Origin: Lewinellaceae bacterium
Lineage (GTDB): Bacteria; Bacteroidota; Bacteroidia; Chitinophagales; Saprospiraceae
NCBI GenBank assembly: GCA_016711435.1
Contig: JADJSY010000006.1
Span: forward strand, 118,526-182,525
Direction: 5' to 3'
DNA length: 64,000 bases
Positions 18,308-26,102 of this stretch are shown here, piece by piece (position 1 is the stretch's first letter; each line of letters opens with the position of its first letter). The notes under the pieces were generated by a model. That model saw nothing but the letters and a program-made list of their open reading frames with translations. It was not told where the DNA came from and did not search any database. The translations under genes were made by a program, and so were the position numbers.

Positions 18308-19354
18308 ATGCAGCACCTTTTCATGCGCCGTTGTTTCAATTTAGCCCTTCTCGGCGCCGGACACGTTGCGCCCAATCCGATGGTCGGCGCCGTACTGGTA
18401 CACGAAGGGCGCATCATCGGTGAAGGCTGGCACCAGCGTTGGGGTGAAGCCCATGCGGAAGTGCATTGCCTGCGCTCCGTGCTTCCTGAAAATCGGCATC
18501 TGATCCCCTACTCTACCCTGTACTGCTCCTTAGAGCCTTGTTTCCATTTCGGCAAAACGCCGCCCTGTGTCAATCTGATACTGGAGCATAAAATCCCCCG
18601 TGTTGTTATCGCCAATATTGACCCCAACCCGAAAGTAGCGGGACAAGGTGTGGCAAAAATGCGCGCAGCCGGCGTGGAAGTGCAAACAGGTATTCTGGAG
18701 GAAGAAGGCGCCTGGCTGAACCGCAGTTTTTTTCACTGGATCAGGCACAACCGCCCCTACGTAGTGCTCAAATGGGCCCAGAGTGCCAACGGTTTTATCG
18801 GCCGCACAGGCGAACGTGTGGCGGTATCCGGTCCATTGGTACAACGCCTGGTACATCGCTGGCGCAGTACATCCGACGCCATTTTGGTGGGTACCACAAC
18901 AGCCCTTACCGATAATCCAAAACTCGACGCCCGGCTTTACGGAGGAAAAAATCCTTTGCGTATTGTATTTGATATTGAAAAGAAAATTCCGGCTGAGTAT
19001 AATATTTTAGATGACTCCATTGAAACATGGGTCTTCGGCCCGGCTCGCAGCGGCCATTTTACCCGGACTCATTTTTTTTCTTCCGAAGACAAAATCAACC
19101 TGCCCAATCTTTTGCAGCAACTATACCAAGCAAATCGCGCCACCCTCCTGGTGGAAGGCGGCGCGATGCTGCTGAAGCAATTTTTAGAGAATAATCTGTG
19201 GGATGAAATTCGGCTGATCGAGCATCCCGGAAGTATGGGTGGGGATGTTAAGGCGCCGGTTTTACCTGTTGGAATGGCCTTAAAAGAAACATACCGGGTG
19301 GGAATGGATAATATTCGAATCTTTTGTAATTCGAGTGTGTCTTTAAAAGAATGA
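18308..19354 (+). CDS. ribD: Bifunctional riboflavin deaminase/reductase
   Basis: A 348-residue two-domain RibD. The N-terminal deaminase has the zinc site His49 in EAHAEVH and Cys78/Cys87 in PCFHFGKTPPC, removing the amino group from diaminohydroxyphosphoribosylamino-pyrimidine. The C-terminal reductase (from about 145) holds LKWAQSANGFIG and ILVGTTTALTDNPKLDAR, and reduces the ribose with NADPH in riboflavin synthesis. I start at ATG 18308; the frame is open further upstream to 18209, but that part translates a repeat. No other rib genes are nearby. Confidence 0.95.
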   Translation: MQHLFMRRCFNLALLGAGHVAPNPMVGAVLVHEGRIIGEGWHQRWGEAHAEVHCLRSVLPENRHLIPYSTLYCSLEPCFHFGKTPPCVNLILEHKIPRVVIANIDPNPKVAGQGVAKMRAAGVEVQTGILEEEGAWLNRSFFHWIRHNRPYVVLKWAQSANGFIGRTGERVAVSGPLVQRLVHRWRSTSDAILVGTTTALTDNPKLDARLYGGKNPLRIVFDIEKKIPAEYNILDDSIETWVFGPARSGHFTRTHFFSSEDKINLPNLLQQLYQANRATLLVEGGAMLLKQFLENNLWDEIRLIEHPGSMGGDVKAPVLPVGMALKETYRVGMDNIRIFCNSSVSLKE

Positions 19355-19410
19355 ACATGAAACTTCCCTAATTTTATTACCCTGCAAAATGGAAGAACAA
19401 ACGCCACTGA

Positions 19411-19706
19411 GTCTACGGGCGGATGAAATCCGCGATCCGCGAAAATTCAGGTCAACTCTAAAGCGGGAAAATTCGCGAAACTCCGCCGCATTCGTGTCAT
19501 CCGCGCGACTATTATTCCTACGAGGGGAAAATTTGTACACGCTCTGCAAGGTAAATGGAATGAAATCGCGCCGTAGAGTAGACTGATATGTCCCTCGTAG
19601 GAATAATAGTCGCGCGGATGACACGAATGCGGCGGAGTTTCGCGAATTTTCCCGCTTTAGAGTTGACCTAATTTTCGCGGATCGCGGATTTCATCCGCCC
19701 GTAGAC
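19411..19706. repeat. Near-perfect 115-base inverted repeat (IR6)
   Basis: Arms 19411-19526 and 19592-19706 are reverse complements with a single indel over 115 bases and a 65-base loop. Contents include gtctacgggcggatgaaatc, aggtcaactcta, ccgccgcattcgtgtcatcc and attattcctacgaggg. It fills the convergent gap between ribD and the DUF2807 gene. The arm words are shared with IR3 and the repeats at 22205-22600 and 26425-26525. Such arm identity implies recent formation or ongoing gene conversion. Confidence 0.95.
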
Positions 19707-19758
19707 CCGCTTGCAGAATCATTGTATAAATTAGGGAAGACTCATATTTCTAATGCAT

Positions 19759-20479
19759 TTACAATTTCTTCACCGTTCCCGATCCCGCTATATTACTCTC
19801 TACCGAAGGTTCGCCGCTATAAAAGATATCGCCGGAGCCGGCAATATCGGCTTTTAAAACCTGTACGACATGCGCCGTTACAGAGCCGGAACCGGCAATT
19901 CTGGCGCGCATTTCATTGCTGCTCAGTTGTTTGGCGTTTACATCGCCGCTGCCGCTGATGTCCACTTGCGTTGCACTGGCAGTGCCGCCCAGTTCCATGC
20001 CACCGCTGCCGGAAATGCTACATTCCAATGAACTGAAAGTGGCCTGTGCGATTATCAAATCGCCGGAACCGGAAAGAGAGAGATTCATCCGCTCCGACTG
20101 AATGGGCGTCAGGACGGTTATTTTGCCGCTGCCCGCAACAGATAATCCATCGAAAGCCGGGCCGCTGATTTGAATTTTAATGTCTTCCGAGCGGGAGACA
20201 TTTTCGCTGAAATAAATCCGCAGTCGGCCGTTGTCTATTTCTGTTTTCAGCAATGGCAACAGGTTTTTCCTGTGCCTGTACTTCCACGGAGTATTGTTCT
20301 GCTATCCGCAGTTCCACATCGCCGGAAAGATCGAGTTCCACTGCATGGAAATCGCGGGCGCTGCGGGTCTCGGTTTTCATCGGACCGGTACCTTTTGTCC
20401 CCCCGAATGAAAAATTAAAGGAACGTTTGCCGACTACAAAGATGCCGACTAAGAACATGAATATAAGCAAATAGCGCAT
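19759..20479 (-). pseudogene. DUF2807 (GIN-domain) protein, frameshifted
   Basis: Two overlapping frames together form one typical DUF2807 protein of about 240 residues. The first begins at 20479 with a membrane anchor (YLLIFMFLVGIFVVG) and runs through SGDVELRIAEQYSVEVQAQEK; the second continues with LKTEIDNGRLRIYFSENVS and the repeating SGSGD/GSGSV strands of the predicted right-handed beta-helix. The switch falls in a run of five T's on the plus strand (20264-20268); with four, the protein reads through as QAQENLLPLLKTEID. Either the gene is a recent pseudogene or the base is a sequencing error in a homopolymer. Family function is thought to be adhesion-like or scaffold at the envelope, but is unproven. 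Confidence 0.85.
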
Positions 20480-20594
20480 AAGGGTGTTGGATTGGTTTTG
20501 TTTTGAAATAATGGATGTTTTTCAGGAATATTGCAGGTAAATTCGACACCGCATCTCACAAACAGGTTACATTTTATATCCAAAATTCTTTTCC

Positions 20595-20987
20595 ATGCTC
20601 TGGCCCGTTCTGCAACTTTGTTTTTTAATCGCCGTCCACCCCTTGCCTGTACTTCCAACAAACACTTTAGATGCAGGCAAACCCGTCGTCAACTGGACGA
20701 CCGAACAAGAACACGATTTTGGCGTCATGGAGCAAGGCCGCCCAAAGGTATTTGTTTTTCAATTCCTGAATATTTCTCCGGATACCATTCTGCTTCAGAC
20801 CGTTCGAACCAGCTGCGGCTGCACCGCTGCGAACTGGACGGAAACGCCCGTTGCCCCCGGCGGCGGCGGTGAAGTGCGGATCGAATACGACGCTTACCAG
20901 AACGGGGACTTCGATAAAAAAATCCGGGTGTTTTTTGACCGGCAAAGGAAACCGGAGATTTTGAGGATTAGGGGAACAGTGTTGTGA
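20595..20987 (+). CDS. DUF1573 domain protein
   Basis: A 130-residue exported protein with a hydrophobic N-terminus (LWPVLQLCFLIAVHPLPVLP). The rest is an immunoglobulin-like DUF1573 domain: HDFGVMEQGRPKVFVFQF, the Cys pair in TSCGCTAANW (about 76-85), and VEYDA/IRGTVL strands. These small Bacteroidota proteins are found at the cell surface and have no known activity. The gene ends at a hairpin shared with recF. Confidence 0.85.
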   Translation: MLWPVLQLCFLIAVHPLPVLPTNTLDAGKPVVNWTTEQEHDFGVMEQGRPKVFVFQFLNISPDTILLQTVRTSCGCTAANWTETPVAPGGGGEVRIEYDAYQNGDFDKKIRVFFDRQRKPEILRIRGTVL

Positions 20988-21096
20988 GTAGTGAGTGAGT
21001 GAGTGAGTGATAGTGAGTGGCATCTCGTTGAAGAAAGAACTCAATACTCTTCTAACAAGATGCCACTCACTACTCACTACTCACTACTCACAACAC
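20979..21096. repeat. Inverted repeat with GTGAGT words (IR7)
   Basis: Left arm 20979-21029 has repeated gagt words (gtagtgagtgagtgagtgag) and right arm 21053-21096 is its imperfect reverse complement, closed by gtggcatct/agatgccac. It lies across the convergent ends of the DUF1573 gene and recF and includes the recF stop codon. Confidence 0.88.
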
Positions 21097-22180
21097 CGTC
21101 CTCCACTTCAAAAATCTTGTAATCCCCCGAAAACGACGCCACAATCTCCTCCATCCTGCTCCGCTGCGTATCCGTGATAAATATCTGTCCAAAATCGCGA
21201 CCGATCAGCAGGCCCACCAATTGCCGCACCCGGCGCTCATCTAATTTGTCAAAAATATCATCGAGCAGCAAAATGGGAGCCACCCCTTTGGCCTGTCGCA
21301 ACACCTCGTACTGCGCCAGTCGCAAGGCCAGCAGGAATGATTTTAACTGCCCCTGCGAAGCAAATTTTTTGACCAATTGTCCATCCATATACAAGGCCAG
21401 GTCGTCGCGGTGCGGCCCCACGGTGGAACGTTGCAGGATGCGGTCTTTTTCCAGAACGCCCGGCAGCAGGACTTCCAGCGAGCCGTTTGACAAATCGGAT
21501 TCATAACTGACATCCACGGCTTCTTTGCTGTTGGCAATGGCCGCATACAACTCCCGGAACAAGGGCCTGAACGTTTCGACAAATTGATGGCGCTGCTCAA
21601 AAAGCGCCTGCGCCGGCGCAGGCATCTGGTGGTCGATACTTTCCAGCAAGATGGCATCAAAACGTTTTTGCTCCGCAAAACTTTTCAGGAGCGCATTGCG
21701 CTGCTTGAGCAAGGCATTGTAAGTCAACAGGTTTTGTAAATAACCCGGCGATATCTGGGACAACGTAGCGTCCAAAAACCGGCGGCGGTCTTCACTGCCG
21801 TCCTGCACCAGCGTCACATCATCCGGGGCGATCATGACCACCGGAAACTGCCCGATATAATCCGTCAGTCGCTCATACGCCGTGCCGTTTCGCTCGATTT
21901 CCTTGCGCTGACCACTCTGGTATTTGGCCACGACTTTTTGTACCTCCTCCCCCGAAACGAAATGCCCCTCCAGCCGGAAAAAACCTGCGCCATGCCGGAT
22001 CAACTGCTTGTCATTCAAGCCCGTATGGTTTTTACACAAACACAAATAATGCACCGCATCCAGCACATTGGTTTTGCCCATGCCGTTCAGGCCGGTCAGG
22101 CAATTCAGGCGCGGCGATAGCGTCAGGGACTGCTGTTCGTAGTTTTTGAACTGGGTGAGTTTGAGTTGAGATAAATACAC
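21077..22180 (-). CDS. recF: DNA replication and repair protein RecF
   Basis: A 367-residue SMC-like ATPase that helps load RecA at single-strand gaps. Walker A is GLNGMGKTN (about 30-38), the ABC signature is ASQGQLKSFLLAL (about 290) and Walker B is PILLLDDIFDKLD (about 313-325). I start at the GTG at 22180 (VYLSQLKLTQFKNY), where RecF proteins begin, because a -7 box TACCTTTG lies at 22203-22210 on the minus strand; the frame is open to 22258 but that part translates a repeat. dnaA and dnaN are not in the window. Confidence 0.93.
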   Translation of the reverse strand: MYLSQLKLTQFKNYEQQSLTLSPRLNCLTGLNGMGKTNVLDAVHYLCLCKNHTGLNDKQLIRHGAGFFRLEGHFVSGEEVQKVVAKYQSGQRKEIERNGTAYERLTDYIGQFPVVMIAPDDVTLVQDGSEDRRRFLDATLSQISPGYLQNLLTYNALLKQRNALLKSFAEQKRFDAILLESIDHQMPAPAQALFEQRHQFVETFRPLFRELYAAIANSKEAVDVSYESDLSNGSLEVLLPGVLEKDRILQRSTVGPHRDDLALYMDGQLVKKFASQGQLKSFLLALRLAQYEVLRQAKGVAPILLLDDIFDKLDERRVRQLVGLLIGRDFGQIFITDTQRSRMEEIVASFSGDYKIFEVEDGVVSSE

Positions 22181-22202
22181 GCGGCTGGTTGGTTGTGACG
22201 GC

Positions 22203-22210
22203 CAAAGGTA
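22203..22210 (-). promoter_or_regulatory. -7 box of recF
   Basis: TACCTTTG on the minus strand, matching TAnnTTTG, 22 bases upstream of the GTG start at 22180. It lies inside the frame that would be translated from 22258, which argues for the shorter RecF. Confidence 0.55.
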
Positions 22211-22690
22211 GGAGGATTTTGCGCTTCGCGCACGTGGGGATAATGGCGCTTCGCGCACGTAGGAATAATTGCAACACGGATTGGGCGGATGACGCGGATT
22301 TGCGCGGATTTCCCCTTGTAGAGTTGACGGATTTTAACGGATTTGCGCTGGCGCGCGTAGAGTTAATAACGCGGATTGGACGGATGACACGGGTTATCGC
22401 GGATTTTCCCTCGTAGAGTTGACGGATTTTAACGCCAGCAACCTATAATAATGTGGTGTACGCTACGGTGTACGCTACTTTTGTCATCCTGCCGGGATGT
22501 GTCCACTCTAAAGAAGGGGGAAATCCGCGTAATTTCGCGTCATCCGCCCCATGCGGTACAATTGTTCCTACATACACGAAGCGTCATTGCCTTGAAGTCA
22601 CCCCGACACTACCACAGACCGCAGCCAGACTTTGACAGGATTGCAGGAAGCCAAGTGAGGCGGTGACTGGCAGTCACCGCCTCACTGCAC
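22205..22690. repeat. Repeat-rich left flank of the xisHI/TIR-STING operon
   Basis: A mosaic of repeat pieces: gcgcttcgcgcacgt twice (22220s and 22249), gtagagttgacggatttta twice (22319 and 22413), gcggattgg-cggatgac blocks, then at 22441-22506 a segment with tacgctac twice that reappears inverted at 26118-26187, then aaatccgcg-catccgcc (22530-22550), and a perfect hairpin 22655-22669/22671-22685 around gtgactggcagtcac. No coding frame is credible across it. Confidence 0.8.
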
Positions 22691-22834
22691 CTGCGTCGAG
22701 ATGTCTTCGGGCCATTGAAATTTCGGACAGAACACCATCTAAACAAGATGAATATTTCATCATTCGCTTCCCGGTTACCAGCGGAATCCTCATTACATTT
22801 TTTCAGCCCTACTCAAAACAAACACATGGGAGTA

Positions 22835-22865
22835 TTGCATAAATTTCTCCATCAACGTATCTTTG
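22835..22865 (+). promoter_or_regulatory. Promoter of the xisHI/TIR-STING operon
   Basis: TTG at 22835-22837, a 20-base spacer, and TATCTTTG at 22858-22865: a good match to the Bacteroidota TTG/TAnnTTTG promoter. The ATG at 22870 comes only 5 bases after the -7 box, so the message would be leaderless or translation would begin at a later Met (for example the one at 22912). Confidence 0.6.
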
Positions 22866-22869
22866 AGAG

Positions 22870-23112
22870 ATGATACAAAGCACCCATCCTTTCGATGATC
22901 TAATCAACTTTATGGCACACATGGCGCCGGAAAGTGTGGTGGCATTTCGCCCGTCTGATGCAACTATCAGACGCGTACAATGGTTGTTAGAACGCGAAAA
23001 AACACGAGTCTTAACAGGAGAAGAACGCGAAGAGTTAGATCACTATTTACTCCAGGAAGATTTGATGATTATTGCAAAGGCGCGAGCGAAATTGCAAATC
23101 AAATCATCATGA
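22870..23112 (+). CDS. Small unknown protein, first gene of the operon
   Basis: An 80-residue protein, largely helical and charged. The block AFRPSDATIRRVQWLLEREK-x-LTGEEREELDHYL followed by AKARAKLQ resembles small proteins common in cyanobacteria, where they precede toxin-like or nuclease genes; I recall the pattern but cannot name a family. It could be an antitoxin or an accessory protein. The gene leads a row of six closely spaced plus-strand genes. The start is uncertain because the promoter almost touches it. Confidence 0.65.
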   Translation: MIQSTHPFDDLINFMAHMAPESVVAFRPSDATIRRVQWLLEREKTRVLTGEEREELDHYLLQEDLMIIAKARAKLQIKSS

Positions 23113-23163
23113 GCAGGAATATTCCGGAAGCAATCTGATCGGTCAATTGCAAAGGTACCTAAC

Positions 23164-23463
23164 ATGGCACATTTATTCACCATTATCTGCGAATACAAAG
23201 GCGGCACTTTTACCAAACAATTGGTTGCGGAAAGTCCTGTTCAGGCTTTTGAACAATGGGCAATTATTTTCAAGTCTGAAGATATTCTGTCGGCAACTGA
23301 AAAGAAGAAATTTAGCAAAGAAGTGGAATATGTATTGACAGAAGGCAACATAACGGCATTGGAAGGTCTTCAAAATGTCTGGTACGAAGGTTTTTCGTTG
23401 GATGATGATCTGCTGGAAGTGATTGTGGTGGGTATGAGTGGAGAGGTCATTGTGCCGGTATAA
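23164..23463 (+). CDS. Small unknown protein
   Basis: A 99-residue acidic protein with beta-strand-like beginning (HLFTIICEYKGGTFTKQLV) and the motif ESPVQAFEQWA. I do not recognise it. It lies 51 bases after the first gene and 54 bases before xisH, in the same orientation. No signal peptide or membrane segment. Confidence 0.6.
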   Translation: MAHLFTIICEYKGGTFTKQLVAESPVQAFEQWAIIFKSEDILSATEKKKFSKEVEYVLTEGNITALEGLQNVWYEGFSLDDDLLEVIVVGMSGEVIVPV

Positions 23464-23517
23464 CTGGTTCAAAAAGTTCAACGCCTCAAGAGTAAATCAT
23501 TTACCTTTGTACCTGTT

Positions 23518-23892
23518 ATGGCGAAAGATTTATTCCATGATGCGGTCAGGCGTGCTTTAGAAAAAGAAAACTGGATCATCACCGATGACCCATTAGTTAT
23601 TCCGGCAGGTTTACGTAACCTACGGATTGACCTCGGAGCAGAGCGTTTGTTAGGTGCTGCTCGTGGTGCTGAAAAAATTGCTGTCGAGATCAAGAGTTTT
23701 CTGGATGATTCGCCGGTGACGGATTTTCACAAAGCACTGGGGCAGTTTCAATATTACGAATTTGCCCTTACACAATTGCCTTCAGATCGCACTCTTTTTT
23801 TAGCAGTCCCCACGGATGCTTATGAAGACCTTTTTACAGATCCATTTATCGAAAATCTCGTAACCCATTACGGACTACGGCTGATCGTGTAG
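23518..23892 (+). CDS. xisH: XisH family nuclease-like protein
   Basis: A 124-residue XisH protein, first described in cyanobacteria as a factor controlling excision of the fdxN element. The family has a PD-(D/E)xK nuclease-like fold: here the Asp in LRIDLGAERL (about residue 39) and the E-x-K of IAVEIKSFLDD (about 57-67) are the expected metal-binding residues. GQFQYYEFAL and DLFTDPFIENLV are further family hallmarks. A TACCTTTG box lies at 23502-23509, 8 bases upstream, which may give an internal promoter. It is directly followed by xisI, the usual partner. There is no nitrogen-fixation element here, so the role must be different. Confidence 0.9.
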   Translation: MAKDLFHDAVRRALEKENWIITDDPLVIPAGLRNLRIDLGAERLLGAARGAEKIAVEIKSFLDDSPVTDFHKALGQFQYYEFALTQLPSDRTLFLAVPTDAYEDLFTDPFIENLVTHYGLRLIV

Positions 23893-23918
23893 GAGCCAGT
23901 AAGTGAAATAATTCAACT

Positions 23919-24254
23919 ATGGTTACCATGAATGAATATAAGAATATTGTTCGCGATCTAATTCTTGAAATTGGTGAAATAGACCGGAGTGCTATCGACT
24001 GGCAGACAGCCATTATCACAGATGATGAGCACGGGCACTACTTGCTGATGAAAATCGGGTGGCTTCAAAACAAACGCCTCTATGGCCCTTATCTTCATGT
24101 TCAGGTACAAGATGGAAAAGTATTGGTACATCAAAATGGAACTGACATCCATATTGGGCATGAATTGAATCAGCGGGGAATTAAAAAAGAAGATATTGTA
24201 CTGGCATTTCAAATGCCTTTAAAACGAGAATATTCCGGATTTGCTGTTTCATGA
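23919..24254 (+). CDS. xisI: XisI family protein
   Basis: A 111-residue XisI protein. The pattern DEHGHYLLMKIGW, then GPYLHVQVQDGKVLVHQN, then IGHELNQRGIKKEDIVLAFQ matches the family closely. XisI and XisH occur as a pair in cyanobacteria and some Bacteroidota; their biochemical action is not established. The ATG at 23928 (MNEYKNI) is an equally good start. The stop codon is one base before the start of the TIR-STING gene, so these two are probably translationally coupled. Confidence 0.9.
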   Translation: MVTMNEYKNIVRDLILEIGEIDRSAIDWQTAIITDDEHGHYLLMKIGWLQNKRLYGPYLHVQVQDGKVLVHQNGTDIHIGHELNQRGIKKEDIVLAFQMPLKREYSGFAVS

Positions 24255-24255
24255 T

Positions 24256-25209
24256 ATGGAAATCAAACCCACTCTTTTTATCGGCTCTTCCCGCGAGGGC
24301 TTGCCGGTAGCCGAATTAGTCAAAAAACACCTGTCGGACTTTGCAGATTGCAGAATCTGGAACGAAGATGTATTTGATTACGGCAAGTCATTTTTTGAAA
24401 CACTCATGGAGTTGCTGAGTTTTTTCGAATACGGTGTGATGATCGGTACGGCAGACGATTTTGTGGTGTCTCGGGATGTGGAGCACATGGAAACCCGCGA
24501 CAACGTATTGTTTGAGTTCGGCATGTTTTTGGGCCGATTGGGTCGTGAAAAAGTGTTTTTCCTGAAAGAAAAGGGCGCCAAAACGCCGTCTGATCTGTTC
24601 GGCGTTGCGCTTCCGGAGTTTAGCGGGAAGGATGCGGCTGATTTGGAAGATCAGATCAAACAACGTTGTGAAAGAATCAAAAAACAGATAAGCGACCGGT
24701 CGGGCATTTTTGACGGCGGCATTTTCCCTTCCATTCCGCTGGCTTACGGATATTTCCACAATTCCTTGTTGCCGATCTGTCGCCAACTGACGCAATCTCC
24801 GCTGGTAAAAATAAATGGGCAGGAACAAACCATAGACACCTTCAAAGTACAGGTATTGATTCCGGACGACCTTCGGAGCGACATGAAAGAAAAAGTAGAA
24901 GCCGTTAAAATGCGCGATAAGTGGGTAACGGTGGAGGTGCCTACTTCTGTCACTCGCTCATACATTTTTTATGTGCAGGAAGGAAAGTTGAATCTGCAAA
25001 ATCTCGTCATTATGGATATTCCGCCTACACTGAACCGTTTGTACCAGACGATTCAGGAGTTTGTCGGTTCAGGCAAAGTTGGCCGCAGTTTGAAAGAACA
25101 ATTGGTGGAACAACGCGAAATTCGGCATTTTCAAAAAGTGGTGGATTATCTCTGCGAAGTCAACGCATTCACCAAGGGCAAAATAATTACGGAAATAGTG
25201 GATATTTGA
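24256..25209 (+). CDS. TIR-STING fusion effector (Cap12-like)
   Basis: A 317-residue two-domain protein. Residues 1 to about 130 are the bacterial TIR form of CBASS and Pycsar effectors: LFIGSSREGLPVAE (7-20), WNEDVFDYGKSF (35-46), then RDNVLFEFGMFLGRLGR (81-97), where Glu87 is at the place of the NAD-cleaving glutamate. Residues about 155-317 match the prokaryotic STING domain: PLAYGYFHNSLLPIC (about 156-170), VLIPDDLRSDM (about 198), a strand with TRSYIFYV, MDIPPTLNRLY (about 256) and a final helical part EQREIRHFQKVVDYL. In known systems cyclic di-GMP from a CdnE enzyme makes TIR-STING assemble and destroy NAD+. No CD-NTase gene is present in this window. Start ATG 24256 follows the xisI stop by one base. 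Confidence 0.85.
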   Translation: MEIKPTLFIGSSREGLPVAELVKKHLSDFADCRIWNEDVFDYGKSFFETLMELLSFFEYGVMIGTADDFVVSRDVEHMETRDNVLFEFGMFLGRLGREKVFFLKEKGAKTPSDLFGVALPEFSGKDAADLEDQIKQRCERIKKQISDRSGIFDGGIFPSIPLAYGYFHNSLLPICRQLTQSPLVKINGQEQTIDTFKVQVLIPDDLRSDMKEKVEAVKMRDKWVTVEVPTSVTRSYIFYVQEGKLNLQNLVIMDIPPTLNRLYQTIQEFVGSGKVGRSLKEQLVEQREIRHFQKVVDYLCEVNAFTKGKIITEIVDI

Positions 25210-25241
25210 GCGCTTATTTTGGTTTTGTTAATCATTACGTC

Positions 25242-26021
25242 ATGTTTCTTCGCTTTTGTTTGCCTGCTGTGCTACTACTTTGCAGCATTTCTTGCAGCAC
25301 ATCAAAAAAAATGCAACCAAGTCTTGTCCTTCCGTTTCAGGAATATTCCATCAAAGACCCTGTCCAACAAGAAGTAGATGAAATATATGCCCTGCTGACA
25401 TACTCGCTGGTTTATGCCAATTGGCAGTCCGGCGATATTCCGCGTACCAAGCGCAGGGGGTATAATATCGGCGCGCTGCTGGTTGACAAAAACAAACAGC
25501 CGGTTTACTATGGGCTTAATTGTATCAATTCGACGGATAATGCCACCCAGCATGGCGAAGTCAGGGCCATTACCACGTATTTGGAAAAGACCCGGATATT
25601 CAACCTGGACGGTTTTACCATGTACACCTCGCTCGAACCATGCATCATGTGTGCGGGTATGATGACCATGACAGATGTGGATCGGGTTGTTTATGGTCAG
25701 AAAGATGTGGATTTCAGCAACGGTCTGGAGCGCCTTGCGCTGGATACCCGTGCGTATGGTGGTTATGCGCCATTCAAACGCACCACCTGGCCCGATCCCG
25801 CTCCAAGTGAAATCCGCACCCGGCTCGATGAAGCCTACCGGAATTTTCTGGCTACGGAAACCGAAAAGATATTGGCTAAATTTCTGGCAAGCGCGGAAGC
25901 AGAAGCGATTTTTAAAGACGCCCATGATGCTTTTTTGAAGTTCCAGCCCAAAAACTCGGTAAACGCTGTGGTTTACGAGGGAGCCTTACAGTTTTTTAAG
26001 GACAATAAAACCGCTAAATGA
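25242..26021 (+). CDS. Lipoprotein cytidine/deoxycytidylate-type deaminase
   Basis: A 259-residue protein with a lipoprotein signal (LRFCLPAVLLLCSISC, lipid-bearing Cys17) followed by a zinc-dependent nucleoside/tRNA deaminase domain. Zinc ligands are His in TQHGEVRAI and the Cys pair in LEPCIMCAGMM. The catalytic glutamate sits in HGE instead of the common HAE. A deaminase of this superfamily placed outside the cytoplasm is unusual; guanine-deaminase-like or toxin-like roles are possible. It follows the TIR-STING gene by 32 bases. I start at ATG 25242 because the upstream frame has no signal and overlaps TIR-STING. Confidence 0.82.
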   Translation: MFLRFCLPAVLLLCSISCSTSKKMQPSLVLPFQEYSIKDPVQQEVDEIYALLTYSLVYANWQSGDIPRTKRRGYNIGALLVDKNKQPVYYGLNCINSTDNATQHGEVRAITTYLEKTRIFNLDGFTMYTSLEPCIMCAGMMTMTDVDRVVYGQKDVDFSNGLERLALDTRAYGGYAPFKRTTWPDPAPSEIRTRLDEAYRNFLATETEKILAKFLASAEAEAIFKDAHDAFLKFQPKNSVNAVVYEGALQFFKDNKTAK

Positions 26022-26097
26022 TGTTCTTACAGAAGAAGAAATCAGTGCCGAAATAGAATCGGTTAAAGCAACGCGTCATGCAGGAAAAGCCGTTTAA
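26011..26097 (+). pseudogene. Possible 3' remnant of an antitoxin gene
   Basis: In the frame offset from the deaminase end, the DNA reads PLNDVLTEEEISAEIESVK then ATRHAGKAV and a stop. The pattern of LTEEEI-x-AEI-x-VR-like residues near a C-terminus is common in small antitoxins of the Phd or RelB kind. No start or N-terminal part is present; the deaminase gene runs straight into it. The match is short and the call is tentative. Confidence 0.3.
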
Positions 26098-26102
26098 AAT
26101 CA

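Noticed and set aside
22181..22258. N-terminal extension of RecF
   Set aside because: It reads through a dispersed repeat and the promoter box at 22203-22210; RecF proteins begin at YLSQLKLTQFKN.
24921..25241. Long upstream extension of the deaminase
   Set aside because: It overlaps the TIR-STING gene in another frame and would bury the lipoprotein signal.
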